Positions 33,251-43,209 of a DNA stretch of 54,623 nt are shown one piece after another. A program made the translations under genes and the position numbers. A model generated the notes under the pieces. That model ran no database searches and was not told the DNA's origin. It saw only the letters and a program-made list of their open reading frames with translations. This DNA is from Comamonadaceae bacterium (GTDB lineage Bacteria; Pseudomonadota; Gammaproteobacteria; Burkholderiales; Burkholderiaceae_C): assembly GCA_003599455.1 (NCBI GenBank), contig QZKF01000046.1, positions 1 to 54,623 on the forward strand. Direction: 5' to 3'. Positions within the stretch are counted from its first letter, which is position 1; each line of letters starts with the position of its first letter.

Positions 33251-35548
33251 GTGAACGAAAAAAGCAGCCTGTTGGCCGAATATGAAGGTGTCGTTTCCGG
33301 TCATCGCGACGGACATGGTTTTGTGATCCGCGACGATGGCCAGGCCGATATCTACCTGCCTTCGAACGAAATGCGGGCGGTGTTGCACAAGGACCGCGTG
33401 AAGGCGCGCATCGTGCGGCTGGACCGCAAGGGCCGCCCCGAAGGACGCGTGACGGAGATCGTCGAACGCTCCGATTCGCCCATCATCGGGCGCCTGTTGC
33501 AGGAGAGCGGTGTGTGGCTGGTGGCGCCCGAAGACAAGCGCTATGGACAGGACGTGCTCATTCCCAAAGGCGCGACGGGCTCGGCGAAACCGGGTCAGGT
33601 GGTGGTGGTGCAGCTCACCGAACCACCCGCGCTCTATGGCCAGCCAGTCGGTCGCGTGAAGGAGGTGCTGGGTGAGATCGACGATCCCGGCATGGAGATC
33701 GAGATCGCGGTGCGCAAGTACGGCGTGCCGCACGAGTTTTCCGACGCGGCACTGGCCCAGGCCCGCGCACTGCCGGACCACGTGCGCGCCGCCGACCACA
33801 AGCACCGCGTGGACCTGCGCGACGTGCCGCTGGTGACCATCGACGGCGAGGACGCACGCGACTTCGACGACGCGGTGTACTGCGAACCGGCCAAGGTCGG
33901 CAAGGGCAAGGGCTGGCGCCTGCTGGTGGCGATCGCCGACGTGAGCCACTATGTAGAGACCGGCTCGCCCATCGACATCGACGCCTACGACCGCGCGACC
34001 TCGGTGTATTTCCCGCGCCGTGTCATTCCCATGTTGCCGGAGAAGCTTTCCAACGGCCTGTGTTCGCTCAACCCCGGCGTGGAACGCCTGTGCATGGTGT
34101 GCGACATGCTGGTCAACGCCAAGGGCGAGGTGCATGCCTACCAGTTTTACCCGGCGGTGATGTTCAGCCATGCGCGCTTCACCTACACCGAGGTGGCCGC
34201 GATCCTGCAGAACACGCGCGGGCCCGAAGCGGGCCAGCGCAAGGGGCTGGTGCCCTACCTGCTCAACCTGCACGACGTGTACCGCGCCCTGCTCGCGGCG
34301 CGCGGCGAGCGCGGCGCGGTCGATTTCGAAACCACCGAGACGCAGATCGTCTGCGACGAATCGGGCCGCATCGAGAAGATCATCCCGCGCACGCGCAACG
34401 ACGCGCACAAGCTGATCGAGGAAGCGATGCTCGCGGCCAACGTGTGTTCGGCCGATTTCATCAGCGAAGGCAAGCACACCGGCCTGTTCCGGGTGCACGA
34501 AGGTCCCACGCCAGAGAAGCAGGAGATCCTGCGCAACTACCTCAAGGCCATGGGTGTGTCGCAGACCATCGGCGACAACCCCAAGCCGGCCGATTTCCAG
34601 CAGATCGCGCTGGCCACCAAGGACCGCCCGGAATCGCAGCAGATCCATACCATGCTGTTGCGCTCCATGCAGCAGGCGATCTACACGCCGATCAACAGCG
34701 GCCACTTCGGCCTGGCGTTCGAGGCGTACACGCACTTCACCAGCCCGATCCGCCGCTACCCCGACCTGCTGGTGCACCGGGTGATCAAGGCCATCCTGGC
34801 GCGCAAGCGCTATGAGCTGCCGGCCCTGCCCACCCCGGGCGAGGCCCACGCCAAGCTCAGCAAGCGCCTGGCCAGCCGCGCCAAGCCGCTCGCGGTCGGC
34901 GAGGTCGTGAAGACGCCGTCGATCGACACGCTGGCCTGGCAGGCCGCCGGCCTGCACTGCAGCGCCAACGAGCGACGCGCCGACGAGGCCAGCCGCGACG
35001 TGGAAGCCTGGCTCAAGTGCAAGTACATGCGCGAGCACCTGGGCGAGGAGTTCAGCGGCGTGGTGAGCTCGGTCACGAGCTTCGGCCTGTTCGTCACGCT
35101 CGATGCCATGTATGTCGAGGGCCTGGTGCACATCACCGAGCTCGGCGGCGAGTATTTCCGTTTCGACGAGGCGCGCCAGGAATTGCGCGGCGAACGCACC
35201 GGCATCCGCTACGCGCTGGGCAGCCGCGTGCAGGTGCAGGTCAGCCGCGTCGATCTGGATGGTCGCCGCATCGACTTCCGCCTGGTCAGCGGCAACGACG
35301 ATTTGCTGCTGCGCGCCATGCGCGACAAGACCGGCCTGCCTGGTGCGCCCGAGGGCAATGCGCCACCGGCCCGGGCGGGCAAGGCGCGGCGCGGGCGCGG
35401 TGGCGATGTGGCCTCCCAGGGACGCCAGGGTGGTGCCCAGTCGCCCGCGCTCGAGGTGAAGGCCGCCGTGCGCAAGGCGGCGGGCAAGAAGACCGAGCGC
35501 GGTGGCGCCCGCAGCACTGCGAGTCAGTCCCGAAAGAGCAGGCGCTGA
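33251..35548 (+). CDS. rnr: Ribonuclease R
   Basis: 765 residues. A 3'-to-5' exoribonuclease that degrades structured RNA. Cold-shock/OB domains at about 10-170; the RNB catalytic domain begins near residue 197 with DGEDARDFDDAVYCE (metal-binding Asp residues) and continues through YFPRRVIPMLPEKLSNGLCSLNP and HFTSPIRRYPDLLVHR. An S1 domain lies at about 595-680 (GVVSSVTSFGLFVTL), followed by a Lys/Arg/Gly-rich disordered tail that helps unwind RNA. The start is taken as GTG 33251; the frame runs further up through the tRNA gene, which is not coding. The ribosome site is weak. Confidence 0.95.
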   Translation: MNEKSSLLAEYEGVVSGHRDGHGFVIRDDGQADIYLPSNEMRAVLHKDRVKARIVRLDRKGRPEGRVTEIVERSDSPIIGRLLQESGVWLVAPEDKRYGQDVLIPKGATGSAKPGQVVVVQLTEPPALYGQPVGRVKEVLGEIDDPGMEIEIAVRKYGVPHEFSDAALAQARALPDHVRAADHKHRVDLRDVPLVTIDGEDARDFDDAVYCEPAKVGKGKGWRLLVAIADVSHYVETGSPIDIDAYDRATSVYFPRRVIPMLPEKLSNGLCSLNPGVERLCMVCDMLVNAKGEVHAYQFYPAVMFSHARFTYTEVAAILQNTRGPEAGQRKGLVPYLLNLHDVYRALLAARGERGAVDFETTETQIVCDESGRIEKIIPRTRNDAHKLIEEAMLAANVCSADFISEGKHTGLFRVHEGPTPEKQEILRNYLKAMGVSQTIGDNPKPADFQQIALATKDRPESQQIHTMLLRSMQQAIYTPINSGHFGLAFEAYTHFTSPIRRYPDLLVHRVIKAILARKRYELPALPTPGEAHAKLSKRLASRAKPLAVGEVVKTPSIDTLAWQAAGLHCSANERRADEASRDVEAWLKCKYMREHLGEEFSGVVSSVTSFGLFVTLDAMYVEGLVHITELGGEYFRFDEARQELRGERTGIRYALGSRVQVQVSRVDLDGRRIDFRLVSGNDDLLLRAMRDKTGLPGAPEGNAPPARAGKARRGRGGDVASQGRQGGAQSPALEVKAAVRKAAGKKTERGGARSTASQSRKSRR

Positions 35549-35571
35549 GCCGGGCGCCCCAGCCTGAAGCC

Positions 35572-36510
35572 ATGCCCCGTTCCCCGGTATCCCCGACCCC
35601 TGCGGCAAGCAAGCCGGAGAAGACCGCCGCGGCGCCCCGGCGCAAACCGGCCTCGTTGCCGACCGAGCGGGCCCTGCGCATCGGCGTGTCGGCCCGCCTG
35701 TTGCACCACGCGCCGCAGGAGCTCGGGTTTCGCAACAAGACCCTGCAGTACATCGAGCAGTCGCTCGCGCACTGGATCATGGAGCACGGCGCCGTGGCCT
35801 TCATGGTGCCGGCCGTGGCCCACGACAGCAAACATGCCGCGCGCCACCTCAAGGTGGAGCACGTGGTGCAGGAGCTGGACGCGCTCGTGCTGCAGGGTGG
35901 CGCCGATGTCGCGCCACAGACCTATGGGCAGACGCCCATCGATCCGCGCTGGCACGGCGATGTGGTGCGTGACCGCTACGAGCTCGCGCTGTTGCGGGCC
36001 TTCGTGGCGCAGAAGAAGCCGGTGCTGGGCGTATGCCGCGGCGCGCAACTGCTCAACGTGGCCTTCGGTGGCACGCTCTACCAGGATGTGGCGACCCAGT
36101 GTCCGGCGGCGCACGCCCATGTCGACACCGACCTGTACGATCAGCTCGAGCACGATGTGACCTTCCTGCAGGGCACACAACTGACCCGCCTGTATCCCAA
36201 CGCCTCGCAACTGCGCGTGACCAGCATCCACCACCAGGCGGTGGCCGAGCTGGGCAAGGGCATGGTGGTCGAAGCGGTGTCCACGCTGGACGGCATGGTC
36301 GAGGCCATTCGCTGGAATGGCGACGCCTACGCGCGCGGCGTGCAATGGCACCCCGAGTTCCACCATGGCCGCGACGCGCTGGCCGACAGCTCGCCCATCA
36401 TGCTGGACTTCCTGGAGGCGTCGCGCGCGGCGGCGCTGCAGCGGCTGGCCGGCGGGCGCGAGCCCGACCCCCGCGTGCCGCGGGCGCCGCTGCGGCTGGC
36501 GGGCGTGTGA
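35572..36510 (+). CDS. Class-I glutamine amidotransferase-like gamma-glutamyl hydrolase (PuuD family)
   Basis: 312 residues. After a basic, Pro/Ala-rich leader of about 35 residues the peptidase C26 fold begins: RIGVSARLLHH, ALVLQGGADVAPQTYG, nucleophile Cys in GVCRGAQLLNVAFGG (about residue 156), SIHHQAV, and the catalytic His in GVQWHPEF. PuuD-type enzymes hydrolyse gamma-glutamyl-GABA; the actual substrate here is unproven because no other putrescine genes are nearby. It starts 24 bases after the rnr stop. Confidence 0.87.
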   Translation: MPRSPVSPTPAASKPEKTAAAPRRKPASLPTERALRIGVSARLLHHAPQELGFRNKTLQYIEQSLAHWIMEHGAVAFMVPAVAHDSKHAARHLKVEHVVQELDALVLQGGADVAPQTYGQTPIDPRWHGDVVRDRYELALLRAFVAQKKPVLGVCRGAQLLNVAFGGTLYQDVATQCPAAHAHVDTDLYDQLEHDVTFLQGTQLTRLYPNASQLRVTSIHHQAVAELGKGMVVEAVSTLDGMVEAIRWNGDAYARGVQWHPEFHHGRDALADSSPIMLDFLEASRAAALQRLAGGREPDPRVPRAPLRLAGV

Positions 36511-36583
36511 CGGTGGCTCGGCGTATTCCGCCCGGCACGATCAGCCCCTAAACTCCCCCATCGTTCCCAGCCCGACACACGCC

Positions 36584-37135
36584 ATGCGCATCGTCTTCTT
36601 CCTGCTCGAAACCCTGTTCTTCTTCCTGATCGCCGCAGCCTTGCTGCGCGCCTGGATGAACCAGTTGCGCATCCGCATGACGGTCCAGCCGGGGCTGTTC
36701 ACCATCGCGCTCACCGACTGGCTGGTGGGGCCGCTGCGGCGCGTGCTGCCGCGCTCGCTGGCGCAGAGCCGCATCGACTGGGGCAGCCTCTTTGCCGCCC
36801 TGTTGCTGGCGCTGATCTACGGGGTCCTGTGGCTGCTGCTGGCCTCGAGCGTGTCGGCCGCGCCGGCCTCCGCATCGGCGGCAATTCTGACCGTCCTGAC
36901 GATGGCGCTGCGCATCCTCGTGCGAACGCTGCTGCAGGGCCTGATGGTGCTGCTGCTGGGCTACGCCATCCTGTCCTGGGTACAGCCTCAGGCGCCGGTG
37001 ATGGGCACACTCGAGCGCCTGTGCGGCCCGATCCTGCGGCCGGTGCGCCGCATCGTGCCGCTGGTGGGCGGGGTCGATCTGTCCGTGCTGGTCGTGATCA
37101 TCCTGTTGCAGGTCGGGTTGATGCTGCTGGGCTGA
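36584..37135 (+). CDS. yggT: YggT-family membrane protein
   Basis: 183 residues with two YggT repeats, each a pair of helices around an amphipathic segment: about 5-60 (LLRAWMNQLRIRM, PLRRVLPRS) and about 115-180 (YAILSWVQPQAPVMGTLERLCGPILRPVRRIVP, then GVDLSVLVVIILLQ). YggT proteins are inner-membrane proteins linked to osmotic tolerance, cell division or photosystem factors; exact role is unknown. A TAAACT box lies shortly upstream. Convergent with the NAD(P)HX repair gene, seven bases apart. Confidence 0.9.
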   Translation: MRIVFFLLETLFFFLIAAALLRAWMNQLRIRMTVQPGLFTIALTDWLVGPLRRVLPRSLAQSRIDWGSLFAALLLALIYGVLWLLLASSVSAAPASASAAILTVLTMALRILVRTLLQGLMVLLLGYAILSWVQPQAPVMGTLERLCGPILRPVRRIVPLVGGVDLSVLVVIILLQVGLMLLG

Positions 37136-37142
37136 GCGGCGT

Positions 37143-38735
37143 TCAATCCAGCGGCCACACCCGAGCGGCCAGGCGGCGGGCGCTCAGGCCCGGCGCCGGG
37201 CCATCGTTCCAGTGATCGGCCAGCCAGCCGTGCTGGAACACCGCGGCGGCCACGCGCGCCATGACGCCCTCACTTGAAGCACCCGGCCGTGCGAGCGCGC
37301 TGCCGACCATGCCGGCCAGCACATCGCCGGTGCCCGCGGTGGCCAGCGCGGCGTTGCCGGTGGGATTGATGCGCGGCACCTCGCCTGGCGCCGCCAGCAC
37401 CGTGCCCGACCCCTTGAGCACGCACAGCACACCGAAGCGCTCGGCCAGGGTGTGCGCCGCGCGCAGGCGGTCGGCCATCACCGCCGCGGTGTCGCTGCCC
37501 AGCAGGCGCGCCGCCTCCAGCGGGTGCGGCGTGAGCACGGTGGTGGCGCCTCGGCCGTGGCGATGGCCCAGCAGGGTTTGCAGCGCCGCATCGGCAGCGA
37601 TGGCATTGAGCGCGTCGGCGTCGAGCACCAGGGTGCCGGCGCCCGACAGCACGCGCGGCAACAGCGCCGCCACCGCGGCGCCACCCCCGCAGCCGCAGAC
37701 CACGCTGCTCGAACCCAGCACGTCCCGCTCGAGCAGCAGCTCCGGGCGGCGGAACATCAGCTCGGGGCACACCGGGTCCCAGTGCGTGTCGCTGGGCGTG
37801 CCGTCTTCCAGCAGGCCCACGAACACACGGCCCGCGCCTGCGTGCAGGGCGGCCCGGGCTGCCAGCACGGCCGCGCCCGTCATGCCCGCGCCCCGCACCG
37901 CGATGCCTTGCCCGCCGATGACCACCACGTCGCCATAGCTGCCCTTGTGGCTCGCGTGAGGCCGTGCGTTGGTGGGTGCCGTCGCCTGGGGCTGAGCTTC
38001 CAGCCAGGCCGTGACCGGTACGTCGGGGTCCGGTGTGGTGCCTAGGTCGTCGAACCACACGCTGCCCGCCGCATCGCGACCGGCGGCGGTGAAGAGCCCG
38101 GGTTTCAGGGTGAGCAAGGACAGGGTGTGGCGCGGGCCCGGCGCCAGCGCGGCCGCGCCATCCAGCGGCGCCAGTGTGCCGGTGTCGGCGTCCAGCCCGC
38201 TGGGGAGATCGACGCACAGCACCGCACCGCTGCTCTGGCGCAGCACGGTCAGCCAGCGGGCGAGGGCACCCTCGAAAGGCCGCACGGGGCCGATGCCCAG
38301 CAGCGCGTCGATGGCCAGATCCCAGTCGGCCGGGGGCTCGCTGGCGAATGCCACGCCCGCGCTGCGTGCCGCCGCCAGCGCCTGGTGCGCGTCTGCCGGC
38401 AGTCGGGCCTCGTCTTGCGCTGCGTGCGTCACCACCACGCGTGGCGCACCGCCGCGCGCCTGCGCCCAAGCGTGCAGGTGGGTGGCGGCGACCAGCCCGT
38501 CGCCGCCGTTGTTGCCCGGTCCGCAGGCCACCCAGATGCATCGTGCGTGGGGCTGCAAGGCCTGGGCCAACCGCGCGACGGCGAGTCCGGCGTGTGCCAT
38601 CAGGGCGTGGCGGGGCAGGGTGGCCGCGGCCTGCTGCTCGATCCGGCGTGTGGTGGCGCTGCCGTACAAGGTCTCGCGGCGGGCGGTGGACAGCTGGCGC
38701 AAACCGGTCCCTTCGGTGAAATGGGGCGTGCCCAA
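37143..38735 (-). CDS. nnr: Bifunctional NAD(P)H-hydrate epimerase/dehydratase
   Basis: 530 residues. It repairs damaged nicotinamide cofactors. The N-terminal epimerase domain (YjeF-N/NnrE, about 20-220) shows CGPGNNGGDGLVAATHL and IDALLGIGPVRPFEG plus VDLPSGLDADTG. The C-terminal ADP-dependent dehydratase (NnrD, about 250-525) shows HKGSYGDVVVIGG, GAGRVFVGL, VLTPHPLEAARLL, VLKGSGTVLAAP and the NPTGNAALATAGTGDVLAG motif. The start is taken as TTG 38735 because AGGAG lies seven bases upstream and the frame matches from there; no ATG is well placed. Confidence 0.92.
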   Translation of the reverse strand: MGTPHFTEGTGLRQLSTARRETLYGSATTRRIEQQAAATLPRHALMAHAGLAVARLAQALQPHARCIWVACGPGNNGGDGLVAATHLHAWAQARGGAPRVVVTHAAQDEARLPADAHQALAAARSAGVAFASEPPADWDLAIDALLGIGPVRPFEGALARWLTVLRQSSGAVLCVDLPSGLDADTGTLAPLDGAAALAPGPRHTLSLLTLKPGLFTAAGRDAAGSVWFDDLGTTPDPDVPVTAWLEAQPQATAPTNARPHASHKGSYGDVVVIGGQGIAVRGAGMTGAAVLAARAALHAGAGRVFVGLLEDGTPSDTHWDPVCPELMFRRPELLLERDVLGSSSVVCGCGGGAAVAALLPRVLSGAGTLVLDADALNAIAADAALQTLLGHRHGRGATTVLTPHPLEAARLLGSDTAAVMADRLRAAHTLAERFGVLCVLKGSGTVLAAPGEVPRINPTGNAALATAGTGDVLAGMVGSALARPGASSEGVMARVAAAVFQHGWLADHWNDGPAPGLSARRLAARVWPLD

Positions 38736-38853
38736 GGTGTCGCTCCTGGTGGTGGTAGAACGCAAGCGGACGGCCGTGCAGCCTGGGGATCGGCATCCTG
38801 CGCTGCATTTCAACACGTTTGCACGCGCGCCGAGGCGGGTGCGGCGCCCGGGG

Positions 38854-40149
38854 TCAGAGGCCGAAGCGCTGGGGCGTGTAGCCCGCCAGATCGATGTCGG
38901 TGTCGCGGCCGGCGAGGCGGTCGGCGAGGGCGCGCGCGCTGCCGCAGGCCATGGACCAGCCGGCCGCGCCATGCCCCAGGTTGAGCCAGACGCCGGGCAC
39001 GCGGGTCTGGCCCAGCAGGGGCGGGCCGTCGGGCAGGGTGGCCTGCACGCCTTGCCATTCCTGCACGCTGCCCCGCGGGCCGCCCAGTCGCACCGCACCC
39101 GGAAACCAGTCCGTCAGCACGCTGTAGAGCCGGCGCAGCGTGGCCTTCGACATCTCGCCCGGTGTGGCGCCGAATTCGCTGCCGCCGGCCACCCGGATGC
39201 GCTGCCCGAGCCGGGCGATCGACACCCCGTGGCTGGCGTCGAGCACCGCCGACAGGGGAGCGTCCAGCGGCTCCCGGACCGCTGCACTGAGCGAGTGGCT
39301 GTACACGGGTTGCATCGGCAGGCGCAGGCCCAATGGGTGCAGCAGGCGTGCGCTGTGGGCGCCGGCGCAGACGATCACGGCGTCGAAGCGCTGGGGTTCA
39401 TCGGGAACATGGGTGTGCTGGGAGGGGGTGGATCCGGAGGACGACAGGCGCAGGTCGACCGCCGAGGGCCCCCGGGCTTCGATCGATTCCACCAGGGTGT
39501 TGAACTCGAACCGGCAACCCAGGTGCTGGGCCTCGGCCCGGATCGAGAGCGCAAACTCCCGGCAATTGGCCACCGCCTCACCCACCAGCTCGATCGCTCC
39601 GAAAAGGGGCGTGTCCGGGTTCAGGGCCGGCTCCAGCGCGCGCGCCTGATCGGCCGGGAGCTCGCGCAAGGCGATGCCCAGGTCTTTCATCTGCTGCAGC
39701 GCCGCCCGGGCCTGCTCGGCTTCGCGCGCGCTGCGCCAGAGCACCAGCATGCCCTGGCTGCGGTCGTGGTCGAGCTGCCGGTCTTCGGTGATCGACAACA
39801 GCCTTTGCTGGCTGTAGCGCACCAGCTGGTGCATCTGCCGATGGCCCTCGGTCTGGCGGCTGCCCTTGCCGGCCTGCAGCCACTGCCACAGCCAGCGCCA
39901 TTCGCTCCCGCGCGGCAGCCGGGCGAGCTGGAGCCCGTCCGGTCGCGATGTCCAGGGCATGCGCAGGCTGCGTTCCGGTTGGCGCCACGGCGCGGTCCAG
40001 CCGGCGGCGACCAGCGCACCGCTGGCAAAGCTGGCTTCCTCGGCCACGGTGCTGCGGCGTTCCAGCACGGTGACCTCGTGGCCATCCAGCGCCAGTTCGA
40101 AGGCGGTCGTGGTGCCGACCACGCCCGCGCCCACCACCGCGAGCTTCAA
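38854..40149 (-). CDS. DadA-like FAD-dependent D-amino-acid dehydrogenase
   Basis: 431 residues, the usual DadA length. Dinucleotide-binding GAGVVGTTTAFELALDGHEVTVLER near the N-terminus, a substrate domain with the MQPVYSHSL stretch, and the C-terminal FAD segment LNLGHGAAGWSMACGSA. DadA oxidises D-alanine and other D-amino acids to 2-oxo acids with electrons to the respiratory chain. Substrate cannot be read off. The start is placed at TTG 40149 (LKLAVVGAG) because similarity begins there; an upstream start cannot be excluded. The gene is divergent from rpsB across a 372-base gap. Confidence 0.85.
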   Translation of the reverse strand: MKLAVVGAGVVGTTTAFELALDGHEVTVLERRSTVAEEASFASGALVAAGWTAPWRQPERSLRMPWTSRPDGLQLARLPRGSEWRWLWQWLQAGKGSRQTEGHRQMHQLVRYSQQRLLSITEDRQLDHDRSQGMLVLWRSAREAEQARAALQQMKDLGIALRELPADQARALEPALNPDTPLFGAIELVGEAVANCREFALSIRAEAQHLGCRFEFNTLVESIEARGPSAVDLRLSSSGSTPSQHTHVPDEPQRFDAVIVCAGAHSARLLHPLGLRLPMQPVYSHSLSAAVREPLDAPLSAVLDASHGVSIARLGQRIRVAGGSEFGATPGEMSKATLRRLYSVLTDWFPGAVRLGGPRGSVQEWQGVQATLPDGPPLLGQTRVPGVWLNLGHGAAGWSMACGSARALADRLAGRDTDIDLAGYTPQRFGL

Positions 40150-40521
40150 GAGCGGCCCCCGGCGAAGTCGGGCCGCGTCATGGTGCGATGCGGCGTGGGG
40201 TGCGCAGAGGGGAGGAGCGTGGCTAAGGTGCGGACATCGGGCATGGAACGGGGCGCAAAGGGCGTCAGGACACGGGCCTGCGGGCAGGCGCCGGGCCGGG
40301 CGGGGCGGGGCGGGGCAAGGGGAGACGGGATCGGTCGGGCTGCTATAATCGACAGGCTTTGCAGGTGGAAGGCCCGAACGCAGGTTCGAGCGGCACCTCA
40401 CAAAGCGAAATCGCAAACCAGCCCAACCGGGTGTTGCCTGCAGCACATGGACCGCCAGCGGTCCACCGATGCACAGGTGATCGGGGCTGGATTTTAGACT
40501 CAACCTCTGGAAAGTTAACTC
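40150..40521. promoter_or_regulatory. rpsB promoter region and long 5' leader
   Basis: 372 bases without a gene. An extended -10 (TGCTATAAT; TATAAT at 40344-40349) gives a predicted start near 40356 and a leader of about 165 bases before rpsB. The leader holds a hairpin TGGACCG/CGGTCCA (40448-40465). Long structured leaders bound by S2 regulate rpsB-tsf in gammaproteobacteria; a similar role here is inference. The part from 40150 to about 40320 is G/C-rich and I see no other feature in it. Confidence 0.6.
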
Positions 40522-41277
40522 ATGCCTATCTCCATGCGCGAAATGCTGGAAGCCGGTGTCCATTTCGGACACCAGACCCGCTTCTGGAACCCCAAGATGG
40601 CTCCGTACATCTTCGGTCACCGCAACAAAATCCACATCGTCAACCTCGAAAAGACGCTGCCCCTGTTCGAAGAGGCCGCGAAATTCGTGCGCCAGCTCTC
40701 CGCCAACCGCGGCACCATCCTGATGGTGGGTACCAAGCGCCAGTCGCGCGACATCGTGGCCCAGGAAGCCCGCCGCGCCGGCGTGCCTTTCGTGGACCAG
40801 CGCTGGCTCGGCGGCATGCTGACCAACTTCAAGACCGTCAAGACCTCGATCAAGCGTCTGAAGGACATGCAGGCCCAGAAGGAAGCCGGTCTGGAGAGCA
40901 TGACCAAGAAGGAGCAGCTCACCTTCACCCGCGAAATGGAAAAGCTGGAGAAGGACATTGGCGGCATCCAGGACATGGCCGCGCTGCCCGACGCCATCTT
41001 CATCATCGACGTGGGCTTCCACAAGATCGCCGTGCTCGAAGCGCAGAAGCTGGGCATTCCGCTGGTCGGTGTGGTCGACACCAACCACTCGCCGGTGGGC
41101 ATTGACTACGTCATCCCCGGCAACGACGACTCGGCCCGCGCCGTGGCCCTGTACGCCCGTGGCATCGCCGACGCCATCCTCGAAGGCCGCAGCAACGCGG
41201 TGAACGATGTGGTCAAGGCCGTGGCCGCCGAAGGCGCCGACGAGTTCGTGGAAGTCAAGGAAAACGCTTCCGCCTGA
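40522..41277 (+). CDS. rpsB: 30S ribosomal protein S2
   Basis: 251 residues. The family signature is unmistakable: [59 protein letters not shown], and [25 protein letters not shown], with a coiled insert at about 100-155. It starts the rpsB-tsf-pyrH-frr block. Codon use is strongly biased, as expected of a ribosomal protein. Confidence 0.98.
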   Translation: MPISMREMLEAGVHFGHQTRFWNPKMAPYIFGHRNKIHIVNLEKTLPLFEEAAKFVRQLSANRGTILMVGTKRQSRDIVAQEARRAGVPFVDQRWLGGMLTNFKTVKTSIKRLKDMQAQKEAGLESMTKKEQLTFTREMEKLEKDIGGIQDMAALPDAIFIIDVGFHKIAVLEAQKLGIPLVGVVDTNHSPVGIDYVIPGNDDSARAVALYARGIADAILEGRSNAVNDVVKAVAAEGADEFVEVKENASA

Positions 41278-41293
41278 GCCTGTCTTCCCCATG

Positions 41294-41320
41294 AAAGAGG
41301 GGCTCGCGTGGCCCCTTTTT
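41294..41320 (+). terminator. Attenuator-type terminator between rpsB and tsf
   Basis: Stem AAAGAGGGGC / GCCCCTTTTT around TCGCGTG, ending in five T. It lies 16 bases after rpsB and before tsf, so it probably lowers tsf transcription relative to rpsB. Confidence 0.65.
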
Positions 41321-41391
41321 CACAAGACAACCGATCATTGACCAGTCCGTCGGGCTCCCTGAGAGCACCACGGAGAACGGAGAAACAAGAA

Positions 41392-42309
41392 ATGGCAATT
41401 ACCGCAAGCATGGTCGCCGAACTGCGCGCCAAGACCGACGCACCCATGATGGAGTGCAAGAAAGCCCTGACCGAGGCCGATGGCGACCTGGCCAAGGCCG
41501 AAGAACTGCTGCGCGTCAAGCTCGGCACCAAGGCCGGCAAGGCCGCCAGCCGCGTGACCGCCGAAGGCGTGGTGACCAGCTTCGTCGAAGGCACCACCGG
41601 TGCCATGATCGAAGTCAACTGCGAGACCGACTTCGTCACCAAGAACGACAACTTCCTGGCACTGGCCAACGCAGCCGCCAAGCTCGTGGCTCAACACAAC
41701 CCGGCCAGCCTGGAAGCCCTGGGCGCGCTGCCCTACAGCCAGGACGGCTTCGGCCCCACCCTGGAAGACGTGCGCAAAGGCCTGATCGGCAAGATCGGCG
41801 AGAACATGAGCTTCCGCCGTTTCAAGCAGTACAGCGGCGGCAGCAAGCTGGCCAGCTACCTGCACGGCACGCGCATCGGCGTGCTGGTCGAGTTCGACGG
41901 CGAAGAAACGCCGGCCAAGGACACCGCCATGCACATCGCGGCCATGAAGCCGGTGGCGCTGACCAGCGCCGACGTGCCGGCCGACCTGATCGAGCGCGAG
42001 CGCTCGGTGGCCACCGCCAAGGCGGACGAGGCGAACAAGGAACTGATGGCGGCGGGCAAGCCCGCCCAGAGCGCCGAGATCGTGACCAAGCGCATCGAAG
42101 GCGCGGTGCAGAAGTACCTCAAGGAAGTCTCGCTGTTCAACCAGCCTTTCGTGAAGAACGACAAGCAGACCGTCGAGCAGATGCTCAAGGCCGCCGGCAC
42201 CAGCGTCAAGGGCTTCACGCTCTACGTGGTGGGCGAGGGCATCGAGAAGAAGGTCGACGATTTCGCGGCCGAGGTGGCTGCCCAGGTCGCTGCCGCCAAG
42301 GGTGCCTGA
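41392..42309 (+). CDS. tsf: Elongation factor Ts
   Basis: 305 residues, the nucleotide-exchange factor for EF-Tu. N-terminal UBA-like domain ([29 protein letters not shown]), followed by the core with [13 protein letters not shown] (about 80-92) and the [15 protein letters not shown] segment near residue 245. Start ATG 41392 follows a GGAGAA-type site. Full family length. Confidence 0.98.
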   Translation: MAITASMVAELRAKTDAPMMECKKALTEADGDLAKAEELLRVKLGTKAGKAASRVTAEGVVTSFVEGTTGAMIEVNCETDFVTKNDNFLALANAAAKLVAQHNPASLEALGALPYSQDGFGPTLEDVRKGLIGKIGENMSFRRFKQYSGGSKLASYLHGTRIGVLVEFDGEETPAKDTAMHIAAMKPVALTSADVPADLIERERSVATAKADEANKELMAAGKPAQSAEIVTKRIEGAVQKYLKEVSLFNQPFVKNDKQTVEQMLKAAGTSVKGFTLYVVGEGIEKKVDDFAAEVAAQVAAAKGA

Positions 42310-42328
42310 TCCCTTCGGGCTGGATGAG

Positions 42329-42352
42329 ACAACGGGCCGCAAGGCCCGTTGT
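42329..42352 (+). terminator. GNRA-capped hairpin after tsf
   Basis: Perfect 10-base arms ACAACGGGCC/GGCCCGTTGT with a GCAA tetraloop, 20 bases after the tsf stop. No T-run follows, so it may stabilise the upstream mRNA end rather than terminate. Confidence 0.55.
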
Positions 42353-42455
42353 GCCGTATGGGGCTTATTTACGCCTCGACACGGCCGGTGGCAGCGGGCT
42401 CCTCGCTACACTTGCCGCTTGAATCTTTGTTCATTGCTTTCCTGAAAGTCGTCTC

Positions 42456-43166
42456 ATGCCAGCCTACAAACGGATTCTGCTGAAATTGTCGGGAGAGGCC
42501 CTCATGGGCGACGACGCTTTCGGCATCAACCGGGCCACCATCGTGCGCATGGTGGAGGAAATCGCCGAAGTCACCCGCCTGGGCGTGCAGGTGGCCATCG
42601 TCATCGGCGGTGGCAACATCTTCCGCGGCGTGGCCGGTGGTTCGGTCGGCATGGACCGAGCGACCGCCGACTACATGGGCATGCTGGCCACGGTGATGAA
42701 CTCGCTGGCGCTGGCCGACACCATGGACAAGGCCGGCCTGGTGGCCCGTGTGATGTCGGCCATCGCGATCGAGCAGGTGGTGGAACCCTATGTGCGCCCC
42801 AAGGCCCTGCAGTACCTCGAAGAGGGCAAGGTCGTGGTGTTCGCCGCCGGGACCGGCAATCCCTTTTTCACCACCGACACCGCCGCGGCCCTGCGCGGTG
42901 CCGAGATCGGTGCCGAGATCGTGCTCAAGGCCACCAAGGTCGATGGCGTGTACAGCGCCGATCCAAACAAGGACCCGACCGCCACGCGCTACACCACGAT
43001 TTCGTTCGACGAGGCCATGAGCAAGAACCTGCAGGTGATGGATGCCACCGCCTTTGCGCTGTGCCGCGACCAGAAGCTGCCCGTGAAGGTGTTCTCGATC
43101 TTCAAGCCCGGCGCGCTGCGCAAGGTGGTGCTCGGGGGCGATGAGGGCACGCTGGTTCACGTCTGA
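42456..43166 (+). CDS. pyrH: Uridylate kinase
   Basis: 236 residues, phosphorylates UMP to UDP. Motifs: [24 protein letters not shown], the activation segment [16 protein letters not shown] (about 69-84), and [22 protein letters not shown] with [13 protein letters not shown]. Length and motifs match bacterial hexameric UMP kinase. It is separated from tsf by about 146 bases including the hairpin. Confidence 0.98.
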   Translation: MPAYKRILLKLSGEALMGDDAFGINRATIVRMVEEIAEVTRLGVQVAIVIGGGNIFRGVAGGSVGMDRATADYMGMLATVMNSLALADTMDKAGLVARVMSAIAIEQVVEPYVRPKALQYLEEGKVVVFAAGTGNPFFTTDTAAALRGAEIGAEIVLKATKVDGVYSADPNKDPTATRYTTISFDEAMSKNLQVMDATAFALCRDQKLPVKVFSIFKPGALRKVVLGGDEGTLVHV

Positions 43167-43209
43167 TGCCACCCCGGCATCCCAACCCCCGCTGCATTGA
43201 GGAGTTTTC

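Noticed and set aside
38011..40497. 828-codon plus-strand frame across nnr and the dadA-like gene
   Set aside because: It spans two convincing opposite-strand genes and the rpsB promoter; no motif seen.
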